64,000 bases of DNA from Chromohalobacter israelensis. Lineage in GTDB: Bacteria > Pseudomonadota > Gammaproteobacteria > Pseudomonadales > Halomonadaceae. The notes beneath the pieces are model-generated. The model made no database searches. It was not told the origin of the DNA and was given only the letters and a program-made list of their open reading frames with translations. A program made the position numbers and the translations under genes. The stretch spans positions 248,001-312,000 of the forward strand of contig JQNW01000005.1 of NCBI GenBank assembly GCA_000761475.1. The letters are read 5' to 3'. Positions 37,061 through 48,800 of this stretch are shown here, in pieces. How positions within the stretch are numbered: position 1 is the first letter of the stretch; the number at the start of each line of letters is the position of its first letter.

Positions 37061-37828
37061 TTACAGTTCGAGATCGTACTCGACGATGAGCGGCGCGAAT
37101 TCGGAGAAGGTCGCGTCGCGGTCGATCCAGGCATCCACCACGTGGCGGCGGAACTCGGGACCGACGATCTGGTAGTCCAGACGCCAGCCTTCCTGTCGCG
37201 CGCGCGGCACTTCCTGGTCGAGCTTGGGCCACCAGGTGTACTGATTGGCGTCGCGATTGACCTCACGGAAGGTGTCGATGTAGCCCATCGGACCGAAGAC
37301 CTGATCCATCCAGGCACGCTCTTCGGGGCGAAAGCCCGGCGTGGTCTGGTTGTCGGCCCAGTTGGCGAGGTCGATGGTCTTGTGCGCGATGTGCCAGGTT
37401 CCGCAGATGATGTACTCGCGGCGCTTGCGCACCATCTTGCTGAGATATTCCTGGTACTGATTCATGAAGGCCTGCTTGGCCTCCAGATCGCTGCCGTCGG
37501 GCATCAGGAAGCTGGCGATGCTGAAGCGCTCGTAATCGGCCTGCAGGAAACGCGCTTCGTTATCGCACTGGGGGAAACCCAGCCCGTACATGATGGCCTT
37601 GGGAATCGTGCGGCAATAGAGCCCCACGCCGGAGAAGCCGTCTTCCTCGGCATCCAGGAAGTAACCTTCGTACCCTTCGGGAAAGAGGATGCTGTCGTCG
37701 AGTTCGAAGCTTTTGGCCTTGAGATTCTGCACGCAGACGACGTCGGCGTCCTGGTTGGCCAGCCAGTCGAGAAACCCCCTCCCGACCGCTTCGCGGATCC
37801 CGTTGACATTGATGCTGGCGATTTTCAT
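37061..37828 (-). CDS. crc: catabolite repression control protein Crc (ExoIII-fold)
   Basis: 255 residues of the exonuclease III/EEP fold. The catalytic Glu position reads VCVQNLKAKSFELDD, with Asn in place of Glu as in Crc, and other motifs also differ from true nucleases (GTWHIAHKTIDLANW, WRLDYQIVGP). Pseudomonad Crc has no nuclease activity and acts with Hfq to repress translation of catabolic mRNAs. Location beside pyrE and rph matches Pseudomonas crc. Function in this organism is inferred from that homology. Confidence 0.85.
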   Translation of the reverse strand: MKIASINVNGIREAVGRGFLDWLANQDADVVCVQNLKAKSFELDDSILFPEGYEGYFLDAEEDGFSGVGLYCRTIPKAIMYGLGFPQCDNEARFLQADYERFSIASFLMPDGSDLEAKQAFMNQYQEYLSKMVRKRREYIICGTWHIAHKTIDLANWADNQTTPGFRPEERAWMDQVFGPMGYIDTFREVNRDANQYTWWPKLDQEVPRARQEGWRLDYQIVGPEFRRHVVDAWIDRDATFSEFAPLIVEYDLEL

Positions 37829-37920
37829 ACATGGTCCCTTTTTCGTCGCGCGTGTATGATACCTGAGCTTTCGACGTTTAGGTAAATGTGTAGAAACGAT
37901 CAGGGTGATAGGGAGTCAGC

Positions 37921-38625
37921 GTGACCGCTCAACTGCAGCCGTACCAGCGGGAGTTCATCGAGTTCGCCATCGACGAAGGCGTGCTCAAGTTCGGTGAATT
38001 CACCCTCAAGTCCGGGCGGATCAGCCCCTATTTCTTCAACGCCGGTCTGTTCAAGAGCGGCCGTGCGCTGGCGCGCCTGGGCCGCTTCTATGCCCAGGCC
38101 ATCGCGCATAGCGGGCTCGAGGCGGACGTGCTGTTCGGCCCTGCCTACAAGGGCATCCCGCTGGCGACGACCACCGCCGTGGCGCTGGCCGATCATCATG
38201 ACCGCGACCTGCCGTTCGCGTTCAACCGCAAGGAAGCCAAGGCCCACGGCGAAGGCGGCAACATCGTCGGCGCGGCGCTCGCCGGTCGGGTGCTGATCAT
38301 CGACGATGTCATCACCGCCGGTACCGCGATCCGCGAGGTCATGCAGCTCATCGACGCCGCCGGTGCCGAGGCGGCCGGCGTGGTCATCGCCCTCGACCGT
38401 CAGGAGCGCGGCCAGGACGAAAACGGCCTCAAGGCGCAAAGCGCGATCCAGGAAGTGACGAGCCAGTATGGCATGCCCGTCGTCAGCATCGTGACCCTGG
38501 ACCAGGTACTGGCCTACCTGGAAACGCGCCAGTCGCAGGGTGACGAGAGCGACCAGTCGCTGCGCCAGCACGCCGACGCTATCCGTGCGTATCGTGACCG
38601 TTACGGTGTGCGTCTCGACGGATAA
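37921..38625 (+). CDS. pyrE: orotate phosphoribosyltransferase
   Basis: 234 residues. Motifs: [50 protein letters not shown] and the PRPP-binding [16 protein letters not shown]. It converts orotate and PRPP to OMP in pyrimidine synthesis. The start is GTG 37921 with GGGAG upstream. It is divergent from crc. Confidence 0.95.
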   Translation: MTAQLQPYQREFIEFAIDEGVLKFGEFTLKSGRISPYFFNAGLFKSGRALARLGRFYAQAIAHSGLEADVLFGPAYKGIPLATTTAVALADHHDRDLPFAFNRKEAKAHGEGGNIVGAALAGRVLIIDDVITAGTAIREVMQLIDAAGAEAAGVVIALDRQERGQDENGLKAQSAIQEVTSQYGMPVVSIVTLDQVLAYLETRQSQGDESDQSLRQHADAIRAYRDRYGVRLDG

Positions 38626-38705
38626 GGTTTGAAAACGGCGTTTTTAAACTGCCGTGATTATGCCATAGTGATGACAGTGTTCACCATCTTTTGCGAGAGT
38701 CTCCC

Positions 38706-39260
38706 ATGATCAAGTCACTCGGTTCCGTGCTTGCTTCCGCCGGCCTTCTGCTGGCCAGCCATCAGGCCATGGCGCTCAGCGTGTCCGCCAACGCGGGTGC
38801 CGACTCCCGAGGCATCGAGGCGAGCCAAAGCATCTTTCCCACGCTGCGGGCCAGCGTCGGTTACTTCACGTCGGACGACAGCGGGCACGATGCCGATACC
38901 TACTCCGGGTCGTTGATGTTCTCGCCGTACCTGCCGCTGGTCGATCTGTCGGTGGGCGCGCGCTATCAATACCAGGACACGCATTTCGGTGATGGCGGCG
39001 GTGTCGGCCTGGGGGGCTCGGCCTTCGTCGACACCCCGATTCCACTGACCTCGGTGGGCGGCTACGGCTTTTATACGCCGGATGGCCTGAGTCACGGCGA
39101 CATCAAGAAGAGCTATGAGTACGGTGCCCAGGCGCGGGTCAACGTCGTCTCGCAGACTTACCTGTATGGCGGCTACCGCTATTACCGCACCGACTTCGAC
39201 GAGAGCGGCGAGCATACCCTCGACAGCGGGCCGGTGGTCGGCGTCAGCGTCGGCTTCTGA
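38706..39260 (+). CDS. YfaZ-family outer membrane protein
   Basis: 184 residues with a signal peptide (cut after AMA, residue 22), followed by alternating beta-strand sequence (SVGYFTSDDS, SVGARYQYQD, YGGYRYYRTDF) and a C-terminal Phe (VVGVSVGF) typical of small barrel proteins. The YfaZ family has no defined function. The ATG at 38706 was chosen over an in-frame TTG 15 bases upstream. Confidence 0.8.
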   Translation: MIKSLGSVLASAGLLLASHQAMALSVSANAGADSRGIEASQSIFPTLRASVGYFTSDDSGHDADTYSGSLMFSPYLPLVDLSVGARYQYQDTHFGDGGGVGLGGSAFVDTPIPLTSVGGYGFYTPDGLSHGDIKKSYEYGAQARVNVVSQTYLYGGYRYYRTDFDESGEHTLDSGPVVGVSVGF

Positions 39261-39350
39261 GGGCGCTGCAGAAAGCTCCGATCGGCGTCCCATTCGGGGC
39301 GCCGATTGCGTATCATGGGGGCTCATCGCCGCCATGGCACAGTGATCCTC

Positions 39351-39845
39351 ATGCTCGATATCGTACTCTTTGAGCCCGAAATTCCGCCCAACACGGGCAA
39401 TCTCATCCGTTTGTGCGCCAATACCGGCTTCCGCCTGCATCTGATCGAGCCGCTGGGCTTCGCGCTCGACGACAAGCGTCTGCGTCGCGCGGGGCTCGAC
39501 TACCACGAGTGGGCGCGGGTCAAGGTACATGCCGACTGGCGCGCCTTCCTGGAAAGCGTGCAGCCGGCGCGCGTGCTGGCGGTGTCCACGCGCGGTCGCA
39601 CCGGCTATCACGAGGTCGCCTACCGGAAAGGCGATGCCCTGGTCTTCGGCCCCGAGACCCGCGGGCTTCCGCAGGCCATGCTCGATGCCTTGCCGCCGGC
39701 GCAGCGGCTGCGCATTCCCATGCTGCCCGACAGCCGCAGTCTGAACCTTTCCAATGCCTGCGCGATCCTGGTCTTCGAAGCCTGGCGCCAGCTCGAGTTC
39801 GCCGGGGCGGGGAGCGCCGATGCGGAGGCGGTGCCGACGTCATGA
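39351..39845 (+). CDS. trmL: tRNA (cytidine(34)-2'-O)-methyltransferase
   Basis: 164 residues of the SPOUT fold: [20 protein letters not shown] at the N-terminus, [10 protein letters not shown], and the knot motif [19 protein letters not shown]. It methylates the wobble base of tRNA-Leu isoacceptors. ATG 39351. Its stop overlaps the rep start by four bases. Confidence 0.93.
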   Translation: MLDIVLFEPEIPPNTGNLIRLCANTGFRLHLIEPLGFALDDKRLRRAGLDYHEWARVKVHADWRAFLESVQPARVLAVSTRGRTGYHEVAYRKGDALVFGPETRGLPQAMLDALPPAQRLRIPMLPDSRSLNLSNACAILVFEAWRQLEFAGAGSADAEAVPTS

Positions 39846-41890
39846 GCACCTCTCCCTCGATTCGCCAGCGCCTCGCCAAGCTCAATCCCCGCCAGCAGGA
39901 AGCCGCGCGGTATATCGACGGCCCTTGCCTGGTGCTGGCCGGTGCCGGGTCCGGCAAGACCAGCGTGATCACCACCAAGATCGCCTACCTGATCCAGGAA
40001 TGCGGGATGAGCGCGCGCAAGATCGCGGCGGTGACCTTCACCAACAAGGCGGCGCGCGAGATGAAGGAGCGCGTGGGGGAGATGCTCCAGGGGCGCGAGG
40101 GCCACGGCCTGACGGTGTCCACCTTCCACACCCTGGGGCTCAACATCATTCGCGGCGAACTGAAGACGCTGGGCTACAAGCCGGGCTTCTCGCTGTTCGA
40201 TCCCGAGGATGCCAAGGCACTGCTGCGCGACTTGATGCAGAAGGAAGCGGATACCGACGCCGAGCAGATCAACGCGGTGCAGGGGCAGATTTCCCAGTGG
40301 AAGAACGACCTGGTGCTGCCGGGGCAGGCGATCTCGCACGCCGCGGATGAAGACACGCAATACGCGGCGCGGGTGTATGAAGCCTACAGCCGGCATCTCA
40401 AGGCCTACAACGCGGTCGACTTCGACGACCTGATCCTGCTGCCGGTGGTGCTGCTGCGCGACAATCCCGACGCCCTGGCCCGCTGGCGGCGCAAGATCCA
40501 GTACATGCTGGTCGACGAGTATCAGGACACCAACGTCAGCCAGTATCAACTGGTCAAGCTGCTGATGGCCGAGCGCGCCACCTTCACCGTGGTCGGCGAC
40601 GACGATCAGTCGATCTACGCCTGGCGCGGCGCACGCCCCGAGAACCTGGTCACCCTGGGGGAGGACTTCCCGCGCCTGAACGTCATCAAGCTCGAACAGA
40701 ACTATCGCTCCACCGGTACCATTCTGCGCGCGGCCAATACCCTGATCGGCAACAATCCCCACGTCTACGAGAAGACCCTGTGGTCGGAGATGGGCCAGGG
40801 CGATGCCATTCGCGTCATCGTCAATCGTCACGAAGAGGCCGAGGCCGAGCGCGTGGCCAGCGAGATCCTCACCCGGCGCATCAAGGAGCGTGCCGAATGG
40901 CGCGATTTCGCGGTCCTTTACCGGGGCAACTTCCAGGCGCGGTTACTGGAGCTCAAGCTTCAGCATTACCAGATTCCCTACAAGCTCTCCGGCGGCACGT
41001 CGTTCTTCTCGCGCAACGAGATCAAGGATGCCATGGCGTACCTGCGCCTGTTGATCAACCCCGGCGATGACAACGCCTTCCTGCGTATCGTCAACGTGCC
41101 GCGTCGCGAGGTCGGGCCGGGAACACTGGAGAAGCTCGCCAACTATGCCACCGAGCGGCAGGTGTCGCTGTTCGCCGCATGTCACGAAATCGGCCTCGAG
41201 CAGGTGCTGCCCACGCGTGCGGTGGAGCGCCTGTCGCGCTTCACGCACTTCATCGACGGCGTGCGCCGGCGCATGGACCAGGGCGATGCCATCGCGGCGA
41301 TTCGCGACATGCTGCGCGAGATGGATTACGAGGCCTGGCTGTTCCAGAACGCCAGCGCCCCGACCATCGCCGAGCGGCGCATGGCCAATGTGTGGACCCT
41401 GATCGACCAGCTCGAGAAGTCGATGCAGCGCGACGATGACGACGCCGACGAGACCGACGACGTGGAGTCCGCGATTTCGCGGCTGGTATTGCGCGATATC
41501 CTCGAGCAGCAGGCCGAGGAGGACGACTCCGACCGGGTGCAGCTGCTCACCATGCATGCCTCGAAGGGGCTGGAGTTCCCGCACGTCTACCTGATGGGGC
41601 TGGAAGAAGAACTGCTGCCGCACCGCAACGCGATCGAAGCCGGCACCATCGAAGAGGAGCGGCGCCTCGCCTACGTCGGCATCACCCGGGCGCGGCGCAC
41701 CTTGACGCTGACCCTGGCCCGCCAGCGAAAGGCCTATGGCGAGCTGCTGGACTGCACGCCCAGTCGCTTTCTCGAGGAGCTTCCGCCCGACGATCTCGAA
41801 TGGGAAGGTCGCGCCGACAAGGAAGACCCCGAGAAGAAGCAGGCGCGCGGCAAGGATGCCATCGCCGGACTGCGCTCGTTGCTGGGATAA
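39842..41890 (+). CDS. rep: ATP-dependent DNA helicase Rep
   Basis: 682 residues, superfamily 1A. Walker [12 protein letters not shown], motif Ia [16 protein letters not shown], Walker B VDEYQDTN, motif [17 protein letters not shown], motif [13 protein letters not shown], motif [16 protein letters not shown]. Rep unwinds DNA 3' to 5' ahead of the replisome. Starts at ATG 39842, coupled to trmL by an ATGA overlap. An upstream extension of the same frame is a shadow of trmL. Confidence 0.94.
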   Translation: MSTSPSIRQRLAKLNPRQQEAARYIDGPCLVLAGAGSGKTSVITTKIAYLIQECGMSARKIAAVTFTNKAAREMKERVGEMLQGREGHGLTVSTFHTLGLNIIRGELKTLGYKPGFSLFDPEDAKALLRDLMQKEADTDAEQINAVQGQISQWKNDLVLPGQAISHAADEDTQYAARVYEAYSRHLKAYNAVDFDDLILLPVVLLRDNPDALARWRRKIQYMLVDEYQDTNVSQYQLVKLLMAERATFTVVGDDDQSIYAWRGARPENLVTLGEDFPRLNVIKLEQNYRSTGTILRAANTLIGNNPHVYEKTLWSEMGQGDAIRVIVNRHEEAEAERVASEILTRRIKERAEWRDFAVLYRGNFQARLLELKLQHYQIPYKLSGGTSFFSRNEIKDAMAYLRLLINPGDDNAFLRIVNVPRREVGPGTLEKLANYATERQVSLFAACHEIGLEQVLPTRAVERLSRFTHFIDGVRRRMDQGDAIAAIRDMLREMDYEAWLFQNASAPTIAERRMANVWTLIDQLEKSMQRDDDDADETDDVESAISRLVLRDILEQQAEEDDSDRVQLLTMHASKGLEFPHVYLMGLEEELLPHRNAIEAGTIEEERRLAYVGITRARRTLTLTLARQRKAYGELLDCTPSRFLEELPPDDLEWEGRADKEDPEKKQARGKDAIAGLRSLLG

Positions 41891-41937
41891 TCTGCCATTG
41901 CCTGAATGCCAACCGTGTCATTCGACGGAGCCCTTTT

Positions 41938-42783
41938 ATGAGCCCGCACGCCCTGCGCTCGCTACTGTTCGTTCCGGCCACGCGGCCGGACCGCATCGCC
42001 AAGGCCCTGGCCAGCCCGGCGGATGTCGTGATCGTCGATCTGGAAGATGCCGTGGCCGATGGCGACAAGGCCGCGGCCCGGGAGGCTCTGGCGGCCTTTC
42101 TGGCGGACAACCCTCAGGCCTCGCTCGTGGTGCGCGTGAACGCGCCCGCTTCCCCGCATCATGCGCTCGACCTGGCGCTGTGCGCGCGTGAAAGGGCCGT
42201 CACGCATCTGCTCGTGCCCAAGGCTGAAGCCGTCCCAGCGCTTGAGCAGGCCGCCGCCTGCGGCAAACCGCTGTGGCTGCAGATCGAAACCGCGCCAGGG
42301 CTGCTGGCGTTGCCCGGCCTGGCGGGCATGACCGGCGTCGAGCGGCTGAGTTTCGGGGCCCTGGATCTGATCTCCGAGCTGGGACTCACACCCGAGACGC
42401 CGGGGGCGCGCCAAATGCTCGACCAGGGGCGCTACCAGCTGGTGGTCCATTCGCGCGCGGCGGGCCTGGCCGCGCCGTTCGAAAGCCCGTATCCGGCCAT
42501 CGACGATACGGACGCCGTGGCGCGGGCGGCCGTTCACGCCAAGGAGATGGGCTTCGCCGGCATGCTATGCATCCATCCTCGGCAGTTGTCCGCCGTCAAT
42601 CGGGCGTTTTCTCCCAGCGAGGCCGATGTCGCCTGGGCCAGGCAAGTGATCGACGGTGCTGACCGCGAGGCCGGCGCATTCAGCGTCGCGGGCCAGATGG
42701 TCGACGCGCCGGTCGTCAGCCGCGCCCGGGGCATTCTCGCCAAGCACGAGGCGAGCCACCATGGTGGACAACCCCTATCCTGA
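41938..42783 (+). CDS. HpcH/HpaI aldolase/CitE-family CoA ester lyase
   Basis: 281 residues: LFVPATRPDRIAKALASPAD, VIVDLEDAVAD, VRVNAP, QIETAPGL, and CIHPRQLSAVNRAF, the C-terminal motif of citrate-lyase-beta-like proteins. The family cleaves or condenses malyl-, citramalyl- or related CoA esters with Mg2+. The natural substrate is not clear. ATG 41938 with GGAG upstream. Monocistronic, 22 bases before tRNA-Arg. Confidence 0.82.
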   Translation: MSPHALRSLLFVPATRPDRIAKALASPADVVIVDLEDAVADGDKAAAREALAAFLADNPQASLVVRVNAPASPHHALDLALCARERAVTHLLVPKAEAVPALEQAAACGKPLWLQIETAPGLLALPGLAGMTGVERLSFGALDLISELGLTPETPGARQMLDQGRYQLVVHSRAAGLAAPFESPYPAIDDTDAVARAAVHAKEMGFAGMLCIHPRQLSAVNRAFSPSEADVAWARQVIDGADREAGAFSVAGQMVDAPVVSRARGILAKHEASHHGGQPLS

Positions 42784-42804
42784 CGCAGTAGGATATGCCG
42801 CGTT

Positions 42805-42881
42805 CCGCCCTTAGCTCAGCTGGATAGAGCGTTGCCCTCCGGAGGCAAAGGTCGAAGGTTCGAATCCTTCAGGGCGGGCCA
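42805..42881 (+). tRNA. tRNA-Arg (anticodon CCG)
   Basis: 77 bases with encoded CCA. Acceptor CCGCCCT pairs with AGGGCGG; D-arm AGCTCAGCTGGATAGAGC; anticodon stem TTGCC/GGCAA with loop CTCCGGA; T-arm GAAGG-TTCGAAT-CCTTC. A terminator follows. Confidence 0.95.
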
Positions 42882-42893
42882 CGAATCGATGCC

Positions 42894-42922
42894 AAGCCCG
42901 CGACTCCTCTCGCGGGCTTTTT
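42894..42922 (+). terminator. terminator after tRNA-Arg
   Basis: AGCCCGCG pairs with CGCGGGCT around an 8-base loop, followed by a T-run. Confidence 0.85.
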
Positions 42923-43052
42923 CGTTTGCGCATATGCCATGGGCACGATTCTGTTATCCTGCCGCCATTCCATCCCGACCACCGTTGTTCATCATCGCGC
43001 ACTGATTTTGCGTGACGCATGACGTGGTCGACACCCTTTACAGGATCGCCCA

Positions 43053-44450
<1,398 letters not shown>

Positions 44451-44510
44451 TTTCCCGATGGTGCTTCTGATGCTTGCCCCGATTACCGGCGCCTACTATG
44501 AAAAGGTGAT

Positions 44511-45371
44511 ATGAAAGTCCCCAAACGACTCCAACCGCTGCTCGAAGATGGACTGATCGACGAGGTCGTCAGCCAGTTGATGAGCGGCAAGGAAGCCCAG
44601 GTCTACGTGGTGCGCTGTGGCGCAGAACGGCGTTGCGCCAAGGTGTTCAAGGAAGCCAGTCAACGCAGCTTCAAGCAGGCCGTTCAGTATCAGGAGGGCC
44701 GCAAGGAGCGTAACAGCCGGCGTGCCCGGGCGATGGCCAAGAAGACCCGCTACGGTCAGAAGGAGCAGGAAGCGGCCTGGCTCAGCGCCGAGGTGGATGC
44801 CCTGTACCGGCTGGACGCGGCGGGGGTGCGCGTGCCTCGGCCGCATGGCTTCGTCGATGGCGTGCTGCTGATGGACCTGATCGGCGACGGCGAGGGCGGT
44901 GTCGCCCCGCGCCTGAGCGAGGTGACGCTGAGCCCGCAACAGGCGCGCGATTATCACGACCGTGTCATCGCCGACGTGGTGCGCATGCTGTGTGCCGGGC
45001 TGGTGCATGGCGATCTTTCCGAATTCAACGTGCTGGTCGACCGCGAGGGCCCGGTGATCATCGACTTGCCCCAGGCAGTCGATGCGGCGGGCAATAACAG
45101 CGCGCCGATGCTGCTGGTGCGTGACGTCGACAAGATGCGCGACTGGTTCGGGCGCTTCGAGCCGGCGCTGCTCGACACCGACTACGGCAAGGAGATCTGG
45201 GCGCTTTTCGAGACCGGGGAATTGCATCCGGATAGCCGGCTCACCGGGCATTTCGAACCCGACACGTACAGCGTCGATGTCGTGGAGCTGATGGCGGTGA
45301 TCGACGATGCGCGCGAGGAAGCCGAGGAGCGCCGCGAGCGCGCGCGCGGCGACATCGAAGACGACGACTGA
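44511..45371 (+). CDS. RIO-family serine protein kinase
   Basis: 286 residues. RIO1 motifs: MSGKEAQVYVVR with the glycine loop, Lys in RCAKVFKEAS, the STRKARYG-like flexible loop (MAKKTRYGQKEQEAAW), catalytic HGDLSEFNVLVD and metal-binding IIDLPQAVD. RIO kinases are best known in ribosome biogenesis in archaea and eukaryotes; bacterial roles are unclear. Position after dbpA, 60 bases downstream on the same strand, would fit ribosome assembly. Confidence 0.9.
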   Translation: MKVPKRLQPLLEDGLIDEVVSQLMSGKEAQVYVVRCGAERRCAKVFKEASQRSFKQAVQYQEGRKERNSRRARAMAKKTRYGQKEQEAAWLSAEVDALYRLDAAGVRVPRPHGFVDGVLLMDLIGDGEGGVAPRLSEVTLSPQQARDYHDRVIADVVRMLCAGLVHGDLSEFNVLVDREGPVIIDLPQAVDAAGNNSAPMLLVRDVDKMRDWFGRFEPALLDTDYGKEIWALFETGELHPDSRLTGHFEPDTYSVDVVELMAVIDDAREEAEERRERARGDIEDDD

Positions 45372-45428
45372 GGTCTCGACTGTCGCAAGCACCATTGTCA
45401 GTATCGTTGGCGCCAATGATGCCAATGC

Positions 45429-45450
45429 GAATATTTATCATAATCATTGA
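45429..45450 (+). promoter_or_regulatory. Fur-box-like sequence upstream of the siderophore receptor
   Basis: GAATATTTATCATAATCATT resembles the Fur consensus (repeated GATAAT/ATTATC hexamers). It lies 85 bases before the receptor start, so iron repression is likely. Confidence 0.6.
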
Positions 45451-45534
45451 CTCTTGAGTCGAGGGTTTCCATACTTCGCGCTTCGGAAATGCCTCATGAA
45501 AGTGACGCCCATGACGCGTCCTCAAGGGAACACA

Positions 45535-47742
45535 ATGAACAAACCTTCCTGTCGGCCGCACGAGTCAGGCCAGTCGTGCGGCCAAGTCCGCGCGCATTTT
45601 CTTCGCAGCCGCGCGTTACCGATTGCGTTTTTCTCCACCGTCTCGGTGCTTCCCCTCTCCTCGGCATGGGCACAGTCCGATGAGGCACCTGAGCTGGAGA
45701 CGGTGACGGTCACAGCCGTGAACCTCTATGACAATGTCGGCTACACGCGCCGCACCACCGCGGCAGGCACGCGTTTCGAGCTGAGTCCCAAGGAGGTGCC
45801 GCAGTCGCTCAGCATCGTCACCGAGCAGCGCATCGAGGATCAGGATCTGCAGGACATCGAAGAGGTCCTCGCCAACACCACGGGCATCTCCGCCAGCCGC
45901 ATCGACAGCAACCGCGTGTCGTTCTACTCGCGCGGTTTTCGCATCAACAGCTATCAATACGACGGCATTCCCACGCTCAACACGGACAGTCGCTGGTACT
46001 TCGGCGAGGGCTCCCAGAACACGGCGATCTATGATCGGGTCGAGGTGGTGCGCGGCGCCAATGGCCTGATGACGGGCGCGGGGAACCCCGGGGCCTCGGT
46101 CAATTTCGTGCGCAAGCACGCGGACAGCCGCGAGCTGACAGGGTCGGTGTCCGGCACGCTCGGCAGCTGGGACCAGCGACGCGGCGTGGTCGATGTCACC
46201 ACCCCGCTGACGGCGTCCGGCGATGTGCGGGCGCGGTTCGTCGGCGGCTACGACGATAGCGACTCCTATCTGGACCGCTACGCCGAGCGTGAAAAGTTCG
46301 GCTATGGGGTGATCGATGCGGACGTGACCGATCGCACCACCCTCTCGGTGGGTTACGACTACCAGAACACGCATGCCTCGTCGCCGACCTGGGGCGGATT
46401 GCCGCTCTGGTACAGCGATGGCAGCGAGACGGATTACAGCCGCTCGTTCAGCGTGGCCCCGGACTGGTCCTACTACGATTTCGAAGCCAGCAAGGTATTC
46501 GCCCAGCTCGACCATCGCTTCGACAACGGTTGGGAGCTGCGCGGAACGGCGACCCACGAAGAGACCGACATGGACGGCAAGCTGGCCGCACCTTACTACG
46601 AGCCCTATTTTTCGTCTCCCAACCCCGTGACGGGACAAGGTCCATTCTTCTATACCGGCTGGAACCGGGGCGAGCGCGAGGTGGACTCGGTCGACGGCTA
46701 TGCGAAGGGCCCGTTCGCACTGTTCGGTCGCGCGCACGAGCTCGTCGTGGGCGGCAGCTACAGCGACCAGAGCAATGACTACGAGAACACCTTCATCGAC
46801 GGCTTTGCTCCCGGCGATTTCAATCACTGGGATGGCACGGCACCGAATGCGGGATGGGCGGATTTCACGCCGTCGGAGAGCGCCAGTGTGCGGCAGAAGT
46901 CGGTCTACGGCGTCACGCGGTTCTCGCTGGCCGAACCGCTGACGCTGATCATCGGCGCACGCTATACCGACTGGCATGGCAGTACCTGGTCGAGCGGCCT
47001 GGGCAGCCATTCGCAGGACGAAGACGACATCACGCCGTATGGCGGCCTGGTCTACGACATCAACGATGTCTGGTCCACCTACTTGAGCTATACCGAGATT
47101 TTCCAGCCCCAAAGCTATCGCCTGGCAGGCGGTAACGGCTATCTCGATCCCCTCGTGGGCAAGAACTACGAGACCGGCATCAAGGCCGCCTGGTTCGATG
47201 GATTGCTCAACGCCTCGTTCTCGGTGTTCAGGCTCGAGCAGGATAACGTGGCCGATATTGTCAGCACCCCCGGCTCGCTCATCACCACCGCCACCCCTGT
47301 CAGCGACGTGGTCAGCGAAGGTTTCGAGGCCGAGCTGACCGGTGCGGTGACCGACGATCTCGATATGACCGTGGGGATTACCCACTACACGGCGACCTCC
47401 GCGGAAGGCTCGTTCAACACCGACCGCCCGCGTACCCAGGCCAACCTTTTCGCCAGCTACCGTGTACCACAGTGGCGTCAGCTGACGATCGGCGGGGGGG
47501 CCAGGTGGCAGAGCGATACCTTCATCGACGACCAGGCCGCGCCCGGCGGCGGAACCCGCGATTACGAGCAGAGCAGCTACGCGGTCGCGAATGTCTTCGG
47601 TCGTTACCAGTTCACGCCGCAGCTGGCGCTACAGGTCAACGTGAAGAACCTGTTCGACGAGAAGTACTACAGCTATTTCGACACCTACGGTGTCTATGGT
47701 GAACCACGACGGGTGACCTCGACGCTGACCTACGCGTTCTGA
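45535..47742 (+). CDS. TonB-dependent siderophore receptor
   Basis: 735 residues: a long signal sequence ending AWA, a TonB box (ETVTVTAV), a plug domain (SLSIVTEQRIEDQDLQDIEE, YDGIPTLN, DRVEVVRGANGLM), then a 22-strand barrel ending NLFDEKYYSYFDTYGVYGEP and a terminal Phe. It imports a ferric siderophore of the FpvA/FhuE group; the ligand cannot be told. The ATG at 45535 has AAGGGAA upstream; earlier in-frame starts would extend a poorly conserved tail. Confidence 0.9.
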   Translation: MNKPSCRPHESGQSCGQVRAHFLRSRALPIAFFSTVSVLPLSSAWAQSDEAPELETVTVTAVNLYDNVGYTRRTTAAGTRFELSPKEVPQSLSIVTEQRIEDQDLQDIEEVLANTTGISASRIDSNRVSFYSRGFRINSYQYDGIPTLNTDSRWYFGEGSQNTAIYDRVEVVRGANGLMTGAGNPGASVNFVRKHADSRELTGSVSGTLGSWDQRRGVVDVTTPLTASGDVRARFVGGYDDSDSYLDRYAEREKFGYGVIDADVTDRTTLSVGYDYQNTHASSPTWGGLPLWYSDGSETDYSRSFSVAPDWSYYDFEASKVFAQLDHRFDNGWELRGTATHEETDMDGKLAAPYYEPYFSSPNPVTGQGPFFYTGWNRGEREVDSVDGYAKGPFALFGRAHELVVGGSYSDQSNDYENTFIDGFAPGDFNHWDGTAPNAGWADFTPSESASVRQKSVYGVTRFSLAEPLTLIIGARYTDWHGSTWSSGLGSHSQDEDDITPYGGLVYDINDVWSTYLSYTEIFQPQSYRLAGGNGYLDPLVGKNYETGIKAAWFDGLLNASFSVFRLEQDNVADIVSTPGSLITTATPVSDVVSEGFEAELTGAVTDDLDMTVGITHYTATSAEGSFNTDRPRTQANLFASYRVPQWRQLTIGGGARWQSDTFIDDQAAPGGGTRDYEQSSYAVANVFGRYQFTPQLALQVNVKNLFDEKYYSYFDTYGVYGEPRRVTSTLTYAF

Positions 47743-47800
47743 GTGTCCTGGCGGGCCCCGGCGCACGTGCCAACGCCGGAGCCTGCCAGCGTCTCGGCCG

Positions 47801-48589
47801 CTAGCCGGCTGGCCGTTTCCACGCCTCGAACCATCCCAGTCCCGCCCGCGTGCCGGCGCGGGGCTTGTATTCACAGCCGATCCAGCCCTCGAACCCGTCT
47901 GCGTCCAACTGCTGGAAAAGCCACGGATAATTCACTTCCCCGGTATCGGGTTCGTGACGCTCGGGAACGCCGGCGATCTGAATGTGGCCGACCCCTGCGC
48001 GATGACGCCGGTAGGTCGTCCAGAGGTCCCCGTCCATGATCTGGGTGTGGTAGAAATCCATCTGCACCTTGACGTTGGGCTCGCCCAGTTCGGCCACGAT
48101 GGCATGCCCCTCGGCCTGATGGTTGAGGCAGTACCCCGGCATGTCGCGGGTATTGATGGGCTCGATCAGCAATTCGAGGTCGTGCTCGGCGAGGCGGCGG
48201 GCGGCATGACGCAGGTTTTCCAGATACACCTCGCGCCATGTTTCCCGTGCCACATCCCCGGGGGCCAGCCCTGCCATGGCATGCAGGCGCGGACAGTTCA
48301 GCGCCCGGGCGTAACGAATCGCGGTCTCGACGCTGTCGCGGAACTCCGCCTCGCGCCCCGGCAGGGCGGCGATGCCGCGCTCGCCGGCGTCCCAGTCGCC
48401 CGGCGGCAGGTTGAACAGCGCCTGCTGCAAGCCATGACGTTTCAACTCGGCAGCGATGTCATCGGCCTCGAATGCATAGGGGAACAGGAACTCGACCCCT
48501 TCGAAGCCGCAGGCGGCGGCCGCGGCGAAGCGCTCCATGAAGGGCTCCTCGTTGAACATCATGGACAGGTTGGCGGCAAAGCGGGGCAT
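47801..48589 (-). CDS. hyi: hydroxypyruvate isomerase family protein
   Basis: 262 residues of the AP endonuclease 2/xylose isomerase TIM-barrel family. Motifs: [34 protein letters not shown] with a metal Glu, [14 protein letters not shown] and [18 protein letters not shown] with the second catalytic Glu. It interconverts hydroxypyruvate and tartronate semialdehyde. Stands alone here, divergent from the carnitine operon; a related sugar acid role is possible. Confidence 0.85.
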   Translation of the reverse strand: MPRFAANLSMMFNEEPFMERFAAAAACGFEGVEFLFPYAFEADDIAAELKRHGLQQALFNLPPGDWDAGERGIAALPGREAEFRDSVETAIRYARALNCPRLHAMAGLAPGDVARETWREVYLENLRHAARRLAEHDLELLIEPINTRDMPGYCLNHQAEGHAIVAELGEPNVKVQMDFYHTQIMDGDLWTTYRRHRAGVGHIQIAGVPERHEPDTGEVNYPWLFQQLDADGFEGWIGCEYKPRAGTRAGLGWFEAWKRPAG

Positions 48590-48800
48590 GTGTGAGTCCT
48601 CGTCGATGATCGAGTGTTGCCGGCCCGTATGATAGGAAGGTATGTGAGCGATGCGATAGTCGCTAATAGCTGCAAGAGCACGCCGCGACGTAACACGCCA
48701 ACCGAATGACGTTTCATGTCAATCTAAAGCGTGGCGAGCTTTCGACAATGAAGGGGTTCGACGGCATCGTGCCGCCCATTCAGACGCTCAGGACGCCACC

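Noticed and set aside
37061-37828. The EEP-fold protein as active exonuclease III
   Set aside because: The catalytic Glu position is Asn and gene order matches crc, so it is called Crc.
45616-47385. A 589-codon leftward frame opposite the siderophore receptor
   Set aside because: High GC makes long antisense frames common; it has no motif, and the sense frame is a clear TonB receptor.
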